The notes: generated by a model from the letters alone, not told the origin. A DNA stretch of 64,000 nucleotides from CAIUPE01 sp037131735 (GCA_037131735.1 JBAXQM010000003.1:62001-126000); one strand, 5' to 3'; shown: positions 44,270-53,723, numbered from the stretch's first letter. Made by a program: numbers and translations.

Positions 44270-45205
44270 ATGACCAAAGATATCGGCCCGAAAATACCCG
44301 CGTCCGAAATCACGCCGCGTGATGTTTATCTGTCGCGCCGGCAATTTATGGGCGGCACACTCGCGGCGGGTGCGTTGGCTGCCACTTCTGCATGGGGTGC
44401 TACGCCGGCTCAAGCGCTGACCTTTCCGCAAACTGCATTTCCAAAACCCGCCGATGCGGTGACAGATCGTGCCCTCGCGACGACCTATAACAATTTCTAT
44501 GAATTCGGTACGTCGAAAGCGGATCCTGCGCGCAATGCCGGCAAATTCAATACCAAACCATGGACCATCGAGATCGGCGGCGAAGTTGCAAAGCCGAAGA
44601 CCATCGGTGTTGAAGAGCTTTTGAAATTTGATCTCGAAGAACGTGTTTATCGTTTGCGCTGTGTCGAAGCCTGGTCGATGGTGATCCCTTGGATCGGTTT
44701 TCCCTTGTCAAAACTTTTGGCGCAAGTCGAACCGACATCAAAAGCACGATATGTTAAGTTCACAACGGCGTCGAAGCCCGAAGAAATGCCCGGCCTGTCC
44801 TATCGTGTGCTTGAGTGGCCCTATACCGAAGGCTTGCGGCTTGATGAGGCGATGCACCCCTTAACATTGCTGACACTCGGCATGTATGGCGATGTTTTGC
44901 CCAATCAAAATGGCGCGCCGGTGCGTATCGTCGTGCCATGGAAATATGGATTCAAAAGCGCGAAATCGATTGTGCGCATTGATCTTGTTGCCGATGAGCC
45001 CAAGACCGCATGGAATAGTGCAGCATCCAATGAATATGGATTTTATTCGAATGTGAATCCAGCAGTTGATCATCCGCGCTGGAGCCAGAAACGCGAAAGA
45101 CGCTTGCCCGGTTTCTTTGCCAATCACGATACAGAACCATTTAATGGTTATGGCGAACAAGTGGCCTCGCTTTACGCCGGTATGGATCTCACGAAATTCT
45201 ATTGA
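44270..45205 (+). CDS. msrP: Protein-methionine-sulfoxide reductase catalytic subunit MsrP (YedY)
   Basis: The 311-residue periplasmic molybdoenzyme has a twin-arginine signal (SRRQFMGGT near residue 24, then an Ala-rich stretch and AQA). The molybdenum-binding Cys lies in YRLRCVEAWSMV, with GFPLSKLL after it. It repairs oxidised methionines in periplasmic proteins, receiving electrons from MsrQ, which is encoded next. AAGGAG precedes the ATG at 44270. Confidence 0.94.
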   Translation: MTKDIGPKIPASEITPRDVYLSRRQFMGGTLAAGALAATSAWGATPAQALTFPQTAFPKPADAVTDRALATTYNNFYEFGTSKADPARNAGKFNTKPWTIEIGGEVAKPKTIGVEELLKFDLEERVYRLRCVEAWSMVIPWIGFPLSKLLAQVEPTSKARYVKFTTASKPEEMPGLSYRVLEWPYTEGLRLDEAMHPLTLLTLGMYGDVLPNQNGAPVRIVVPWKYGFKSAKSIVRIDLVADEPKTAWNSAASNEYGFYSNVNPAVDHPRWSQKRERRLPGFFANHDTEPFNGYGEQVASLYAGMDLTKFY

Positions 45206-45209
45206 TCTT

Positions 45210-45866
45210 ATGAACGCGACCGCCACCCATTTCCTTTTTACGCGGCCGCGTTCGATTATCGACGTGATCAAGCCGCTGCTCTTTGTCTTTTTGCTAATGC
45301 CATCGCTGTTGATCACCTATGCCATTTTTTTTGATCCGATCATGCTGGGCGCTAATCCGGCAGAAGCTATTTTGCATCATACCGGTGACTGGGTCATTCA
45401 TTGTCTTTTGCTGACACTCGCTGTCACACCCTTGCGTCGGCTGACAAAATGGAATGACGCGATCAAACTACGCCGGATGCTCGGATTATTTTCGTTCTAT
45501 TATGTCTCTCTCCATTTTCTCGCCTATATCGGATTTGATCGTCTCTTTGATTTTTCTGATCTCGCGCGGGAAATTGCCAAGCGGCCTTTTATCCTTGTCG
45601 GATTCCTTGCTTTTCTCTTGATGCTTCCCCTCGCGGTGACATCGACGCGTGGATGGGTCTTGCGATTGGGCGGCAAAACTTGGGCGCGGTTGCATCGCTT
45701 TATCTATGCCATCGCGATTCTCGGCATTGTGCATTATTGGTGGCTTGTGAAGCGCGATATCACTTGTCCGCTCATATTTGCACTTGTTCTTGCAGCGCTT
45801 CTCGCCTATCGGCTTTTCATCATCATGCGTCCTGCTTCGCGGCGCAGTGTTGCGCGCGGGTCTTAA
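45210..45866 (+). CDS. msrQ: Heme-binding membrane subunit MsrQ (YedZ)
   Basis: The 218-residue ferric-reductase-like membrane protein has about six hydrophobic helices and conserved histidines in ILHHTGDWVIHCL, YVSLHFLAYIGF and LHRFIYAIAILGIVHYWW. It passes electrons from the quinone pool to MsrP. It starts four bases after the msrP stop. The ATG at 45210 is chosen because the longer frame runs back through msrP. Confidence 0.93.
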   Translation: MNATATHFLFTRPRSIIDVIKPLLFVFLLMPSLLITYAIFFDPIMLGANPAEAILHHTGDWVIHCLLLTLAVTPLRRLTKWNDAIKLRRMLGLFSFYYVSLHFLAYIGFDRLFDFSDLAREIAKRPFILVGFLAFLLMLPLAVTSTRGWVLRLGGKTWARLHRFIYAIAILGIVHYWWLVKRDITCPLIFALVLAALLAYRLFIIMRPASRRSVARGS

Positions 45867-45884
45867 AAGAGGTGTAACGCGATC

Positions 45885-46697
45885 ATGACAAAGGCGCGCC
45901 TTGGCGGCACATATACATTCATCACAGGCGGTTCGCGCGGCATCGGGCGCGCGGTTGCCGAACGCTTTGCCGCTGAAGGTTCAACCATTGCCATCAATCA
46001 TTTCCGTGATGACAATGAAGCCGAGGCCACACTCGAAAGCGTGAAGGCCATCAGCCGCAAAAATGGATTTGAACCGGCACAGCACATCATTGTCGCGGCT
46101 GACGTCTCGGACCGATCCGCCATCCATGATGCGATCGATCACGTTGTGAAAGACTGGGGCCGTCTCGATTTCCTGATTAACAATGCCGGTATTCAAGCTG
46201 AAACGCCGGGCGACGGATTTGATCCGGTTAAGTTTGAAAAAATCGTTGCGGTTAATTTGATGGGTGCGGCTTACGCCTCTGAAAAGGCGATTGCGCATTT
46301 TCAAACGCGCGCGGGTGGCGGATCAATCATCAACACGACAAGTGTGCATGAACTCATTCCGAAACCCGCTTTTCTCGCATATTCGATTAGCAAAGGCGGG
46401 CTTTCAAATCTCACACGCACTTTGGCGCTCGAATATGCGGATAAAAATATCCGCGTGAACGCGGTAGGGCCCGGTGCGATCTCAACGAGCTTGAATGATT
46501 CCTGGCGGCACGATCCGAAAGCGGTGAGTGTTGTCGAGAACCATATCCCGATGCGGCGGGTGGCAACGCCCGAGGATGTTGCGGGTGTTTATGCGTTTTT
46601 GGCTTCGGCAGATGCGAATTATATCACCGGCCAAACGATTTTCGCTTGTGGTGGCCTCACTCTCTTCGGGGACTTCCAAACCAATTGGTCGAGTTGA
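45885..46697 (+). CDS. Short-chain dehydrogenase/reductase (SDR)
   Basis: The 270-residue classical SDR has the GGSRGIGRA cofactor motif near residues 15-23, NNAG, a catalytic Ser in NTTSVHE and the YSISK (Tyr-x-x-x-Lys) motif. Overall it resembles glucose 1-dehydrogenase-type SDRs. It begins 19 bases after msrQ, so it may be co-transcribed, but no functional link to MsrPQ is evident. Substrate is unknown. Confidence 0.87.
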   Translation: MTKARLGGTYTFITGGSRGIGRAVAERFAAEGSTIAINHFRDDNEAEATLESVKAISRKNGFEPAQHIIVAADVSDRSAIHDAIDHVVKDWGRLDFLINNAGIQAETPGDGFDPVKFEKIVAVNLMGAAYASEKAIAHFQTRAGGGSIINTTSVHELIPKPAFLAYSISKGGLSNLTRTLALEYADKNIRVNAVGPGAISTSLNDSWRHDPKAVSVVENHIPMRRVATPEDVAGVYAFLASADANYITGQTIFACGGLTLFGDFQTNWSS

Positions 46698-46811
46698 TTA
46701 TGCGTGATTATGCGGATGGGCTTTCGAGCTTGGCCGTGAAACTGTCATCATCCCGTCAAAGAAATCAGGACTCTGGCCTCGGGAAACTATGATTCGTCAG
46801 GGAGTGTCTGC

Positions 46812-47615
46812 GTGTCTCAGTCTGAAATAAAGCATGTCCGGACTTTGTTTTTGTCGGACATCCATTTGGGGACGAAGGGATGTCAGGCCGATCTCCTTCT
46901 CGACTTTCTGAAACATATCGAAGCGGAAACCATCTATCTCGTCGGCGACATCATTGATGGCTGGCGGTTGAAGGCGGGCTGGTATTGGCCGCAGGCGCAT
47001 AATGATGTGATTCAGAAATTATTGCGGCGGGTTCGCAAGGGCTGTCGCGTCGTTTATATTCCCGGCAATCATGACGAATTTCTGCGCGATTATGTCGGAC
47101 AAAATTTTGGTGGCGTCGAGCTACATGAAGAGATTGTGCATGAAACCGCTGATGGCAAGCGCCTGCTCATTCTTCATGGCGACAAATTCGACGTTGTCGT
47201 CAATAATGTAAAATGGCTCGCGCATTTGGGCGATTGGGCTTATGATATTGCGATTGGACTCAATATCACAATCGGATGGGTAAGGCGGCGTTTGGGTCTG
47301 CCTTATTGGTCATTCTCCGGCTGGAGCAAGCAGAAGGTGAAACGCGCGGTGAATTTCATCGGTGCCTTTGAGCGTGCGGTTATCAATGATGCGCGCAAAT
47401 TCGATGTGCATGGCGTTGTATGCGGTCATATTCATGCGCCTGTAATCCGCCAATTTGAAGATTACCTTTATCTCAACACAGGCGATTGGGTTGATTCCTG
47501 TTCAGCGCTTGTTGAGGGTTTTGATGGCACGCTCGAATTGATGCGGTGGACGTCGTTGCGCGCGGTGAATACTCTTCTTGACGACGAGCGTGAAGAATTG
47601 CGATCGGCGGCCTAA
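46812..47615 (+). CDS. UDP-2,3-diacylglucosamine diphosphatase-like metallophosphoesterase
   Basis: The 267-residue calcineurin-like phosphoesterase has metal motifs FLSDIHLG, GDIIDGW, PGNHDEF, LHGDKFD and CGHIHAP. It resembles LpxH-like proteins but carries the longer insert with RRRLGLPYW and ends in a charged tail. It starts at GTG with AGGGAG upstream. It is coupled to the next glycosyltransferase gene (TAATG). The pair may act on a membrane glycolipid. The LpxH reaction itself is not certain. Confidence 0.8.
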   Translation: MSQSEIKHVRTLFLSDIHLGTKGCQADLLLDFLKHIEAETIYLVGDIIDGWRLKAGWYWPQAHNDVIQKLLRRVRKGCRVVYIPGNHDEFLRDYVGQNFGGVELHEEIVHETADGKRLLILHGDKFDVVVNNVKWLAHLGDWAYDIAIGLNITIGWVRRRLGLPYWSFSGWSKQKVKRAVNFIGAFERAVINDARKFDVHGVVCGHIHAPVIRQFEDYLYLNTGDWVDSCSALVEGFDGTLELMRWTSLRAVNTLLDDEREELRSAA

Positions 47616-48616
47616 TGCGCGTTCTTGTGGTAACGGATGCGTGGCATCCGCAAGTTAATGGCGTTGTGCGGTCTCTCGAACAGCTTGAAGCGGAAGCGCG
47701 CCGCATTGGTGAAGAGATTGTTTTCATTACGCCTGAACAATTCCGCACAGTGCCTATGCCTGGCTATGCCGAAATTCGCTTGTCGCTCGCGCGGCCCAAA
47801 ATTCTCAATGATTTGATTGATGCGGCAAAGCCTGATGCTGTGCATCTGGCGACAGAGGGGCCTTTGGGTCTACTCGCACGGCGTGCCTGTCGCTCGCGCA
47901 ATCTATCGTTCACGACCTGTTATCACACACGCTATCCGCAATATCTTCGCGCACGCTTACCCGTTCCCGAGCAACTGACTTACGCGCTGCTTAGAAAATT
48001 TCATAATAGCGGCGATGGGACGATGGTTGCGACTGAAGCACTGGGCGACGAATTGCGGGATAAAGGATTTAACCGCTTGATGCTCTGGTCGCGTGGCGTT
48101 GATACGGATTTATTCCGTCCGCGCGATGAGCGTGTCCTCGCACTTTCGGGTCCGATTTATCTTTGCGTCGCACGGTTAGCGGTCGAGAAGAATCTCGAAG
48201 CCTTTTTGAGTCTTGATCTTGAAGGCTCTAAAGTGATCGTTGGCGACGGTCCTGATCGCGCGCGGTTGCAGGCAACTTATCCCGACGCGCATTTTCTCGG
48301 CGCACAATTTGGTGAGGATCTCGCGCGCCTTTATGCGTCAGCCGATGCTTTTGTGTTTCCAAGTCGTACGGAAACCTTCGGCCTTGTTTTGCTGGAAGCG
48401 CTCGCCTCGGGTCTTCCGATCGCGGCTTTTCCGGGTCTAGGTCTCATTCGCGATGTAGCGGATGCGGGATGCGCAATACTCGATGAGAATCTCGCTATCG
48501 CCGCGCGTCAGGCAATCCGTCTGTCATCCAAAGATGCCCGTGACTTCGCGTCACAATTTTCATTCGAACAATCAACGCGGCAATTTTTTGATAATGTGCA
48601 GCGCGCGATGGGCTGA
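47615..48616 (+). CDS. Family 4 (GT-B) glycosyltransferase
   Basis: The 333-residue GT-B enzyme is similar to the MgtA/alpha-mannosyltransferase group. It has an N-terminal VVTDAWHPQVNGVVRSLEQL, the TCYHTRYPQYL segment, and the C-terminal SRTETFGLVLLEALASGLP donor-binding motif. Its ATG overlaps the preceding stop by one base. With the metallophosphoesterase it forms a two-gene unit, probably in glycolipid synthesis. Acceptor and donor are unknown. Confidence 0.87.
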   Translation: MRVLVVTDAWHPQVNGVVRSLEQLEAEARRIGEEIVFITPEQFRTVPMPGYAEIRLSLARPKILNDLIDAAKPDAVHLATEGPLGLLARRACRSRNLSFTTCYHTRYPQYLRARLPVPEQLTYALLRKFHNSGDGTMVATEALGDELRDKGFNRLMLWSRGVDTDLFRPRDERVLALSGPIYLCVARLAVEKNLEAFLSLDLEGSKVIVGDGPDRARLQATYPDAHFLGAQFGEDLARLYASADAFVFPSRTETFGLVLLEALASGLPIAAFPGLGLIRDVADAGCAILDENLAIAARQAIRLSSKDARDFASQFSFEQSTRQFFDNVQRAMG

Positions 48617-48632
48617 TTTTTCATTCTGATAG

Positions 48633-48661
48633 AAAAAAGGGCGCACCGCAGTGCGCCCTTT
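48633..48661. terminator. Terminator between the glycosyltransferase gene and groEL
   Basis: A perfect 11-bp stem (48636-48646 with 48651-48661) and 4-base loop lie between convergent genes. The minus-strand T run is six bases and the plus-strand one is short, so it mainly ends groESL transcripts. Confidence 0.85.
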
Positions 48662-48688
48662 GTATTTTGTGAGAGGTGTAGGACGTCC

Positions 48689-50332
48689 TCAGAAGTCCAT
48701 GCCGCCGCCCATGCCGCCGCCTGGACCGCCCATTGGCATCGCAGGCTTGTCCTTTGGCAATTCGGCGATCATCGCTTCTGTCGTGATCAAGAGACCCGCA
48801 ACCGACGATGCGTCCTGCAACGCGGTACGCACGACCTTTGCAGGGTCAACGATACCGGCTTCAAGCATATCGACATATTGCTCAGACTGGGCGTTGAAGC
48901 CGAAAGTCTGCGACTTGTTTTCGAGGATCTTGTTGACGACGATCGAGCCTTCAACGCCCGCGTTTTCAACGATCTGACGGATCGGGGCTTCGAGGGCTTT
49001 GAGAACAATGTTGATGCCCGCTTGCACGTCATCATTCTTGCTCTTCAAGGCCTGAACCGCAGCCTTTGCACGAAGAAGGGCTGTACCGCCGCCGGGGACG
49101 ATGCCTTCTTCAACGGCAGCGCGTGTGGCGTTCAGCGCGTCATCAACGCGATCCTTCTTTTCCTTCACTTCGACTTCTGTCGCGCCGCCGACGCGGATCA
49201 CCGCGACGCCGCCTGCGAGCTTCGCAAGACGCTCTTGGAGCTTCTCACGATCATAGTCCGACGTTGTTTCTTCAACCTGCGCCTTGATCTGAGCAACGCG
49301 GCCTTCGATGTCTTTCTTCTTGCCGGCGCCGTCGATGATCGTGGTGTTTTCCTTGTCGATGCGGACGCGCTTTGCACGGCCGAGCATGTTGAGCGTGACG
49401 CTCTCAAGCTTGATGCCAAGGTCTTCCGCAATCATTTCACCCGAGGTGAGGATCGCGATGTCTTCGAGCATTGCCTTACGACGATCGCCGAAGCCTGGAG
49501 CCTTAACAGCTGCAACCTTAAGGCCGCCACGGAGCTTGTTCACAACGAGAGTCGCGAGGGCTTCGCCTTCAACGTCTTCCGCGATGATCAAGAGCGGCTT
49601 GCCGGTCTGCACAACAGCTTCGAGAACCGGAAGCATGGCTTGCAGCGAGGAGAGCTTCTTCTCGTGAATGAGGATGTAGGGATCGTCGAGTTCGACGGTC
49701 ATCTTGTCCGCATTCGTGATGAAGTAAGGCGAGAGATAGCCGCGGTCGAACTGCATACCTTCAACGATATCCACTTCGGTTTCAGCGGTCTTGGCTTCTT
49801 CAACCGTGATCACGCCTTCATTGCCGACCTTCTGCATCGCATTGGCAATCATCTTGCCGATGAGCGCATCACCATTCGCCGAGATCGTGCCGACCTGAGC
49901 CACTTCGCTCGAGGACTTCACTTTCTTCGCACGGGCCTGAATGTCCTTGATTGCTACTTCGGTCGCCATATCGACGCCGCGCTTCAAATCCATCGGGTTC
50001 ATGCCAGCGGTCACATACTTCACGCCTTCGCGAACGATCGCTTGGGCGAGAACAGTTGCCGTCGTGGTGCCGTCGCCAGCGATGTCGTTCGTCTTTGACG
50101 CAACTTCGCGCAGCATCTGTGCGCCCATATTTTCGAACTTGTCATCAAGCTCGATGTCCTTCGCAACCGTGACGCCGTCCTTCGTGATGCGCGGTGCGCC
50201 GAAGGACTTGTCGATCACAACGTTACGACCCTTCGGGCCGAGTGTGACCTTTACGGCATTGGCGAGAATATCAACGCCGCGCAACATTCTGTCGCGCGCG
50301 TCGGATGAGAAAAATACCTGTTTAGCAGCCAT
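48689..50332 (-). CDS. groEL: Chaperonin GroEL
   Basis: The 547-residue Hsp60 begins MAAKQVFFSSDARDRM, contains GDGTTTATVLA and ends in the GGM-rich tail GGPGGGMGGGMDF. It forms the 14-mer folding chamber with GroES. It lies 49 bases after groES and ends before a strong terminator. Control is by the CIRCE element and a heat-shock-type promoter in front of groES. Confidence 0.98.
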   Translation of the reverse strand: MAAKQVFFSSDARDRMLRGVDILANAVKVTLGPKGRNVVIDKSFGAPRITKDGVTVAKDIELDDKFENMGAQMLREVASKTNDIAGDGTTTATVLAQAIVREGVKYVTAGMNPMDLKRGVDMATEVAIKDIQARAKKVKSSSEVAQVGTISANGDALIGKMIANAMQKVGNEGVITVEEAKTAETEVDIVEGMQFDRGYLSPYFITNADKMTVELDDPYILIHEKKLSSLQAMLPVLEAVVQTGKPLLIIAEDVEGEALATLVVNKLRGGLKVAAVKAPGFGDRRKAMLEDIAILTSGEMIAEDLGIKLESVTLNMLGRAKRVRIDKENTTIIDGAGKKKDIEGRVAQIKAQVEETTSDYDREKLQERLAKLAGGVAVIRVGGATEVEVKEKKDRVDDALNATRAAVEEGIVPGGGTALLRAKAAVQALKSKNDDVQAGINIVLKALEAPIRQIVENAGVEGSIVVNKILENKSQTFGFNAQSEQYVDMLEAGIVDPAKVVRTALQDASSVAGLLITTEAMIAELPKDKPAMPMGGPGGGMGGGMDF

Positions 50333-50381
50333 GTTACAGCTTCCTTAAATGAGAGCGATCAGTGAACAAACGCGGTTCGGC

Positions 50382-50672
50382 TTACTTGCCGATCACGCCC
50401 ATGATGTCAGACTCCTTCATGATTAGGAGTTCTTGACCGTCGATCTTGACTTCGGTGCCCGACCATTTGCCGAACAGAACCTTGTCGCCCTTCTTCACAT
50501 CGAGAGGGACGAGCTTACCGGTTTCGTCGCGCGCGCCATTGCCGACGGCGACGATTTCACCTTCCTGCGGCTTTTCCTTGGCTGAGTCAGGGATGATGAT
50601 GCCGCCCTTGGTCTTTTCCTCTGAATCGAGGCGGCGGACGACCACGCGGTCATGTAGCGGACGGAATTTCAT
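50382..50672 (-). CDS. groES: Co-chaperonin GroES
   Basis: The 96-residue protein begins MKFRPLHDRVVVRRLDSE, has the mobile-loop GGIIIPDSAKEKPQEG and ends in LIMKESDIMGVIGK. It caps GroEL. A GAAGGAAG ribosome site precedes the ATG. It is the first gene of groESL, with a CIRCE element about 70 bases upstream. Confidence 0.97.
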   Translation of the reverse strand: MKFRPLHDRVVVRRLDSEEKTKGGIIIPDSAKEKPQEGEIVAVGNGARDETGKLVPLDVKKGDKVLFGKWSGTEVKIDGQELLIMKESDIMGVIGK

Positions 50673-50740
50673 GTAGTGCTTCCTTCAGATTTTGGTCCGT
50701 TGACACTGTTTTCGGGGAGACCCCCTTTTTTCGACGCCTG

Positions 50741-50767
50741 TTAGCACTCAGATCTTGGGAGTGCTAA
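50741..50767. promoter_or_regulatory. CIRCE element (HrcA operator) of groESL
   Basis: TTAGCACTC-N9-GAGTGCTAA is a perfect match to the CIRCE consensus, and the symmetry extends by three more bases on each side (CTG/CAG). It should bind the HrcA repressor, whose gene is not in this window. It lies just downstream of the predicted promoter. Confidence 0.95.
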
Positions 50768-50781
50768 CAGATCAGCTCGGG

Positions 50782-50810
50782 AGATAGGGAGGGGGGGCGA
50801 GGGAGTCAAG
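50782..50810 (-). promoter_or_regulatory. Predicted groESL promoter, heat-shock sigma type
   Basis: CTTGAC (50810-50805) and CCCTATCT (50789-50782) lie 15 bases apart on the minus strand. They fit an RpoH-type promoter and also overlap a sigma-70-like TTGACT/TATCTC pair. The spacer is very C-rich. The CIRCE element begins about 15 bases downstream. Confidence 0.6.
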
Positions 50811-50866
50811 GTGCTCCCGCCGGAATTTTATCGTTTTGGCTGTCGGACGCCTAAATTCTTTGAAAT

Positions 50867-51754
50867 TCAGATCTTTTTCTTCTGCAGAAGCAGGAGCGAG
50901 CCCGCAATAATCAGTGCAGCCCCGGCATAAACCGTCCAGTCGGGGAATTCTTGAAAGGCAAAGATCCCGATCACGGTCGCCCAGATGATATTCGTATATT
51001 CAACGGTGCCTATGCGGGCGGCGGGGGCCCGGTGGAGGGCCGTGGCCATGGCGAATTGGCCGATGGTACCGAGCGCGCCCATAGCAAGGCCGAGCATCCA
51101 CTCCGACTTGATCGCGCCAATCGGGTCACCGATCAGAAAGGCGAAGGGCAGAACCAGCGTCGAGGCGAGAACATTCTGCAGCACGACCACGCCCGCGATC
51201 GTGTCATCGCCCGCCCGCGCTCTCAAAAGCACATTGGCGAGCGCATAGGTCCCGGCCGAGCCAAGCGCAGCCACAATCCCCAAGACACTGCCCTGCAGAT
51301 GATCAAGTGAAAACCCTTTGCCGAAAGCGATGACAAGGATACCGACAAAAGACAGTAGAATGGCCAGTGCGGTTGAGGCCGGCACTTTTTCTTTCAAAAG
51401 AATGCGGCCCAAAATCGCCATGAAGATCGGCGCAATATAGGTGAACACCATGGTTTCAACCATGGGCAAGACGCTGATCGCATAGAAGAACAGAAAACTT
51501 GTTCCTGCATAAAAGAAGGCGCGGAAGGAATGTGCCTTCACCATATTCGCAGACGGCCATGGTGGACGAAAGACTGCCGCAACAACGGCAGACCAGACGA
51601 GGCCGCTTACATAACGGATCGAGACGACATCAATCGTCGAGTGGCGCGCGCCCAAATCCTTGGCAATGCCGTCAAGCAAGGTGAAGAAAAATACGGCGGC
51701 AACAGCAAGCAATACGGGCCCGAGAGACAGATCGTGATGATCTTTTTGCATCAT
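50867..51754 (-). CDS. DMT-superfamily (EamA) transporter
   Basis: The 295-residue membrane protein has ten hydrophobic segments in two EamA repeats and ends in a short lysine tail (QKKKI). Such proteins move small metabolites or drugs across the inner membrane. It overlaps the GNAT gene by four bases (ATGA at 51751-51754), so it is probably co-expressed with it. Substrate is unknown. Confidence 0.88.
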   Translation of the reverse strand: MMQKDHHDLSLGPVLLAVAAVFFFTLLDGIAKDLGARHSTIDVVSIRYVSGLVWSAVVAAVFRPPWPSANMVKAHSFRAFFYAGTSFLFFYAISVLPMVETMVFTYIAPIFMAILGRILLKEKVPASTALAILLSFVGILVIAFGKGFSLDHLQGSVLGIVAALGSAGTYALANVLLRARAGDDTIAGVVVLQNVLASTLVLPFAFLIGDPIGAIKSEWMLGLAMGALGTIGQFAMATALHRAPAARIGTVEYTNIIWATVIGIFAFQEFPDWTVYAGAALIIAGSLLLLQKKKI

Positions 51755-52284
51755 GATCCCTTTGTCGGTGTAAGTGCTAATCGATAGCCGAACTCGAATG
51801 TCTCTGCAGCATCATGCAATTGGCGAATACCGGCTACGCGCGCGAAGCCTGCTTTTTCATAAAACCGATGACCAGCATGAAACCGTGTGTCAGTCCATAA
51901 CATGATTTCGGAGGCATGATGCGCGCGCGCATAATCAAGCGCGTTGTTGAGCATCACTTGCGAAAGACCGGAGCCACGAAACTCATGCACCAGATAGACT
52001 TTGAATAATTCAAAGCGTGCGGGATGATAAGTCGGCGTGATCGCGAGTGATCCGGCAACCGAAAAAGCAGAGCCTGCGCGAGGATCTTCAAGAATCCAGA
52101 GTTCGCCTTTTTTCTTGCCGCGATAATGATCGGCAGGCGCTTCAAGTTCTGGAAACTCATGCGGCAGAAACGGGCAATTTTCGTAATCCGAAAAAATCCG
52201 CGCAATCAAACGGCCCATGCCGTCGCCATCCTCATTGCGCGCAAGGCGAAGTTTTAGAAACGGATGGTCGATTGATAAAGTCAT
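51751..52284 (-). CDS. GNAT family N-acetyltransferase
   Basis: The 177-residue protein has the GNAT fold: a central FKVYLVHEFRGSGLSQVMLNNAL segment carries the acetyl-CoA binding R-G-S-G loop, and HRFYEKAGF is typical of motif B. It acetylates an unknown amine. It lies six bases after the rnhA stop and overlaps the DMT transporter start. The two may form a detoxification pair, which is speculation. Confidence 0.85.
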   Translation of the reverse strand: MTLSIDHPFLKLRLARNEDGDGMGRLIARIFSDYENCPFLPHEFPELEAPADHYRGKKKGELWILEDPRAGSAFSVAGSLAITPTYHPARFELFKVYLVHEFRGSGLSQVMLNNALDYARAHHASEIMLWTDTRFHAGHRFYEKAGFARVAGIRQLHDAAETFEFGYRLALTPTKGS

Positions 52285-52290
52285 TGTGGG

Positions 52291-52758
52291 TTAGCCGACC
52301 GGCGCGGATTTGAAGGGCGCCATACCGTCACGCGCAAGTTGATCCACTTCTTCATTTTCGGGATGGCCCGCATGGCCTTTGACCCAATGAAATTCAACCT
52401 GATGACGTTTCACCGCGTCATCAAGTCTTTGCCAGAGATCGGCATTTTTTACAGGCTTTTTGTCAGCAGTTTTCCAGCCATTTCGCTTCCATGAATGCAT
52501 CCATTGCGTGATACCTTGGCGGACATATTGGCTATCGGTGTATAAATCGACGATGCAGGAGCGCGTGAGACTTTCGAGCGCTTGAATAGCCGCCGTTAAT
52601 TCCATGCGATTATTGGTTGTCTGCGCTTCACCACCATTAAGCGTTTTGCGCGCCTCACCATAAATCATCAGTACGCCCCAACCGCCGGGGCCCGGATTGC
52701 CTGAACACGCGCCATCGGTGAACAAGACCACGCGCTTAGCAGATACTTCGTCACTCAT
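52291..52758 (-). CDS. rnhA: Ribonuclease HI
   Basis: The 155-residue RNase H1 has catalytic residues Asp15 in FTDGACSGNPGPGGWG, Glu in NNRMELTAA, Asp in YTDSQYV and Asp in EEVDQLAR. It cuts RNA in RNA-DNA hybrids. Its ATG overlaps the thrB stop by four bases, an arrangement common in Rhizobiales. Confidence 0.96.
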   Translation of the reverse strand: MSDEVSAKRVVLFTDGACSGNPGPGGWGVLMIYGEARKTLNGGEAQTTNNRMELTAAIQALESLTRSCIVDLYTDSQYVRQGITQWMHSWKRNGWKTADKKPVKNADLWQRLDDAVKRHQVEFHWVKGHAGHPENEEVDQLARDGMAPFKSAPVG

Positions 52759-53720
52759 GCGGTGTAACCATAATCCGCTGCATGACGGCAGGCTTCGAAG
52801 AAGCGAAGCTTACGATAATATTCAAGTGGATCTTTTGGTCTAACAAGCGCGCCGGGCGGAACATTCAACCAATCAACGAGACGTGTGAGCATGAAGCGCA
52901 AAGACGCACCGCGACATAAAACAGGTAATGCTTCAACCTCGCGGGGCTCAAGTGCGCGCACGGCTTGATAGCCTGCAATCATCGCCTGCCCTTTGGTGAT
53001 GTTGAACGAGCCATCAAGTTCAAAACACCAGGCATTGAGGCAAATCGCCAAATCATAAGCGAGAAAATCGGTGCAGGCGAAATAGAAATCGATCACGCCC
53101 GAGAGTTTATCTTTCAGAAAAAACACATTATCGGTGAAGAGATCCGCATGGATCACGCCTTGCGGCAGGTCTTTCGGCCATTCCGCTTCAAGCGCGATGA
53201 GTGATGTCTCTGTTGCTGCGCAAAGACCGGGAGTCACCGTATCCGCGCGATCTTTTGCAGCATGAAAAAGCGGACGCCAGCCTTGAACGGATAGTGCATT
53301 CACGCGCGTGCCTTTGTAATCCTGTCCGGCAAGATGAAGGCGTGCGAGCGCTTCGCCGACTTCACGACAATGATGAGCACTCGGGCGCGCAATGCCCATG
53401 CCTTCGAGGAAGGTCACAATTGCAGCGGGGCGTCCTTGCAATTCGCCGAGTGTCTCACCGCTTTTCATGCGCACCGGACGCGGACAGTTAATGTCTCGCA
53501 TTGCGAGATGATCCATGAGGCCGATAAAAAAAGGTAGATCTTCTTTTTTCACACGCTTCTCATAAAGCGTCAGAATAAAATAACCACCTTCGGTATGGAG
53601 AAGGAAATTCGAATTCTCGACGCCTTCGGCGATGCCTTTGAAGGATAAAACACCGCCAATATCATAGAGCGCGATGAATTTTTCGAGCGCGTCCTCGGGT
53701 ACATCAGTATAAACGGCCAC
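52755..53720 (-). CDS. thrB: Homoserine kinase, aminoglycoside-phosphotransferase type
   Basis: The 321-residue APH-fold kinase (the ThrB type of Alphaproteobacteria and Pseudomonas, not the GHMP type) begins MAVYTDVPEDALEKFIALYDIG and has the Brenner motif HADLFTDNVFF and the metal-binding IDFYFA. It phosphorylates homoserine for threonine synthesis. It sits three bases after ispH and overlaps rnhA. Confidence 0.93.
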   Translation of the reverse strand: MAVYTDVPEDALEKFIALYDIGGVLSFKGIAEGVENSNFLLHTEGGYFILTLYEKRVKKEDLPFFIGLMDHLAMRDINCPRPVRMKSGETLGELQGRPAAIVTFLEGMGIARPSAHHCREVGEALARLHLAGQDYKGTRVNALSVQGWRPLFHAAKDRADTVTPGLCAATETSLIALEAEWPKDLPQGVIHADLFTDNVFFLKDKLSGVIDFYFACTDFLAYDLAICLNAWCFELDGSFNITKGQAMIAGYQAVRALEPREVEALPVLCRGASLRFMLTRLVDWLNVPPGALVRPKDPLEYYRKLRFFEACRHAADYGYTA

Positions 53721-53723
53721 GAT

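Noticed and set aside
48878..50098. Long open frame of 406 codons opposite groEL on the plus strand
   Set aside because: It is the antisense of a highly conserved gene with strong codon bias. It has no ribosome site and no family similarity.
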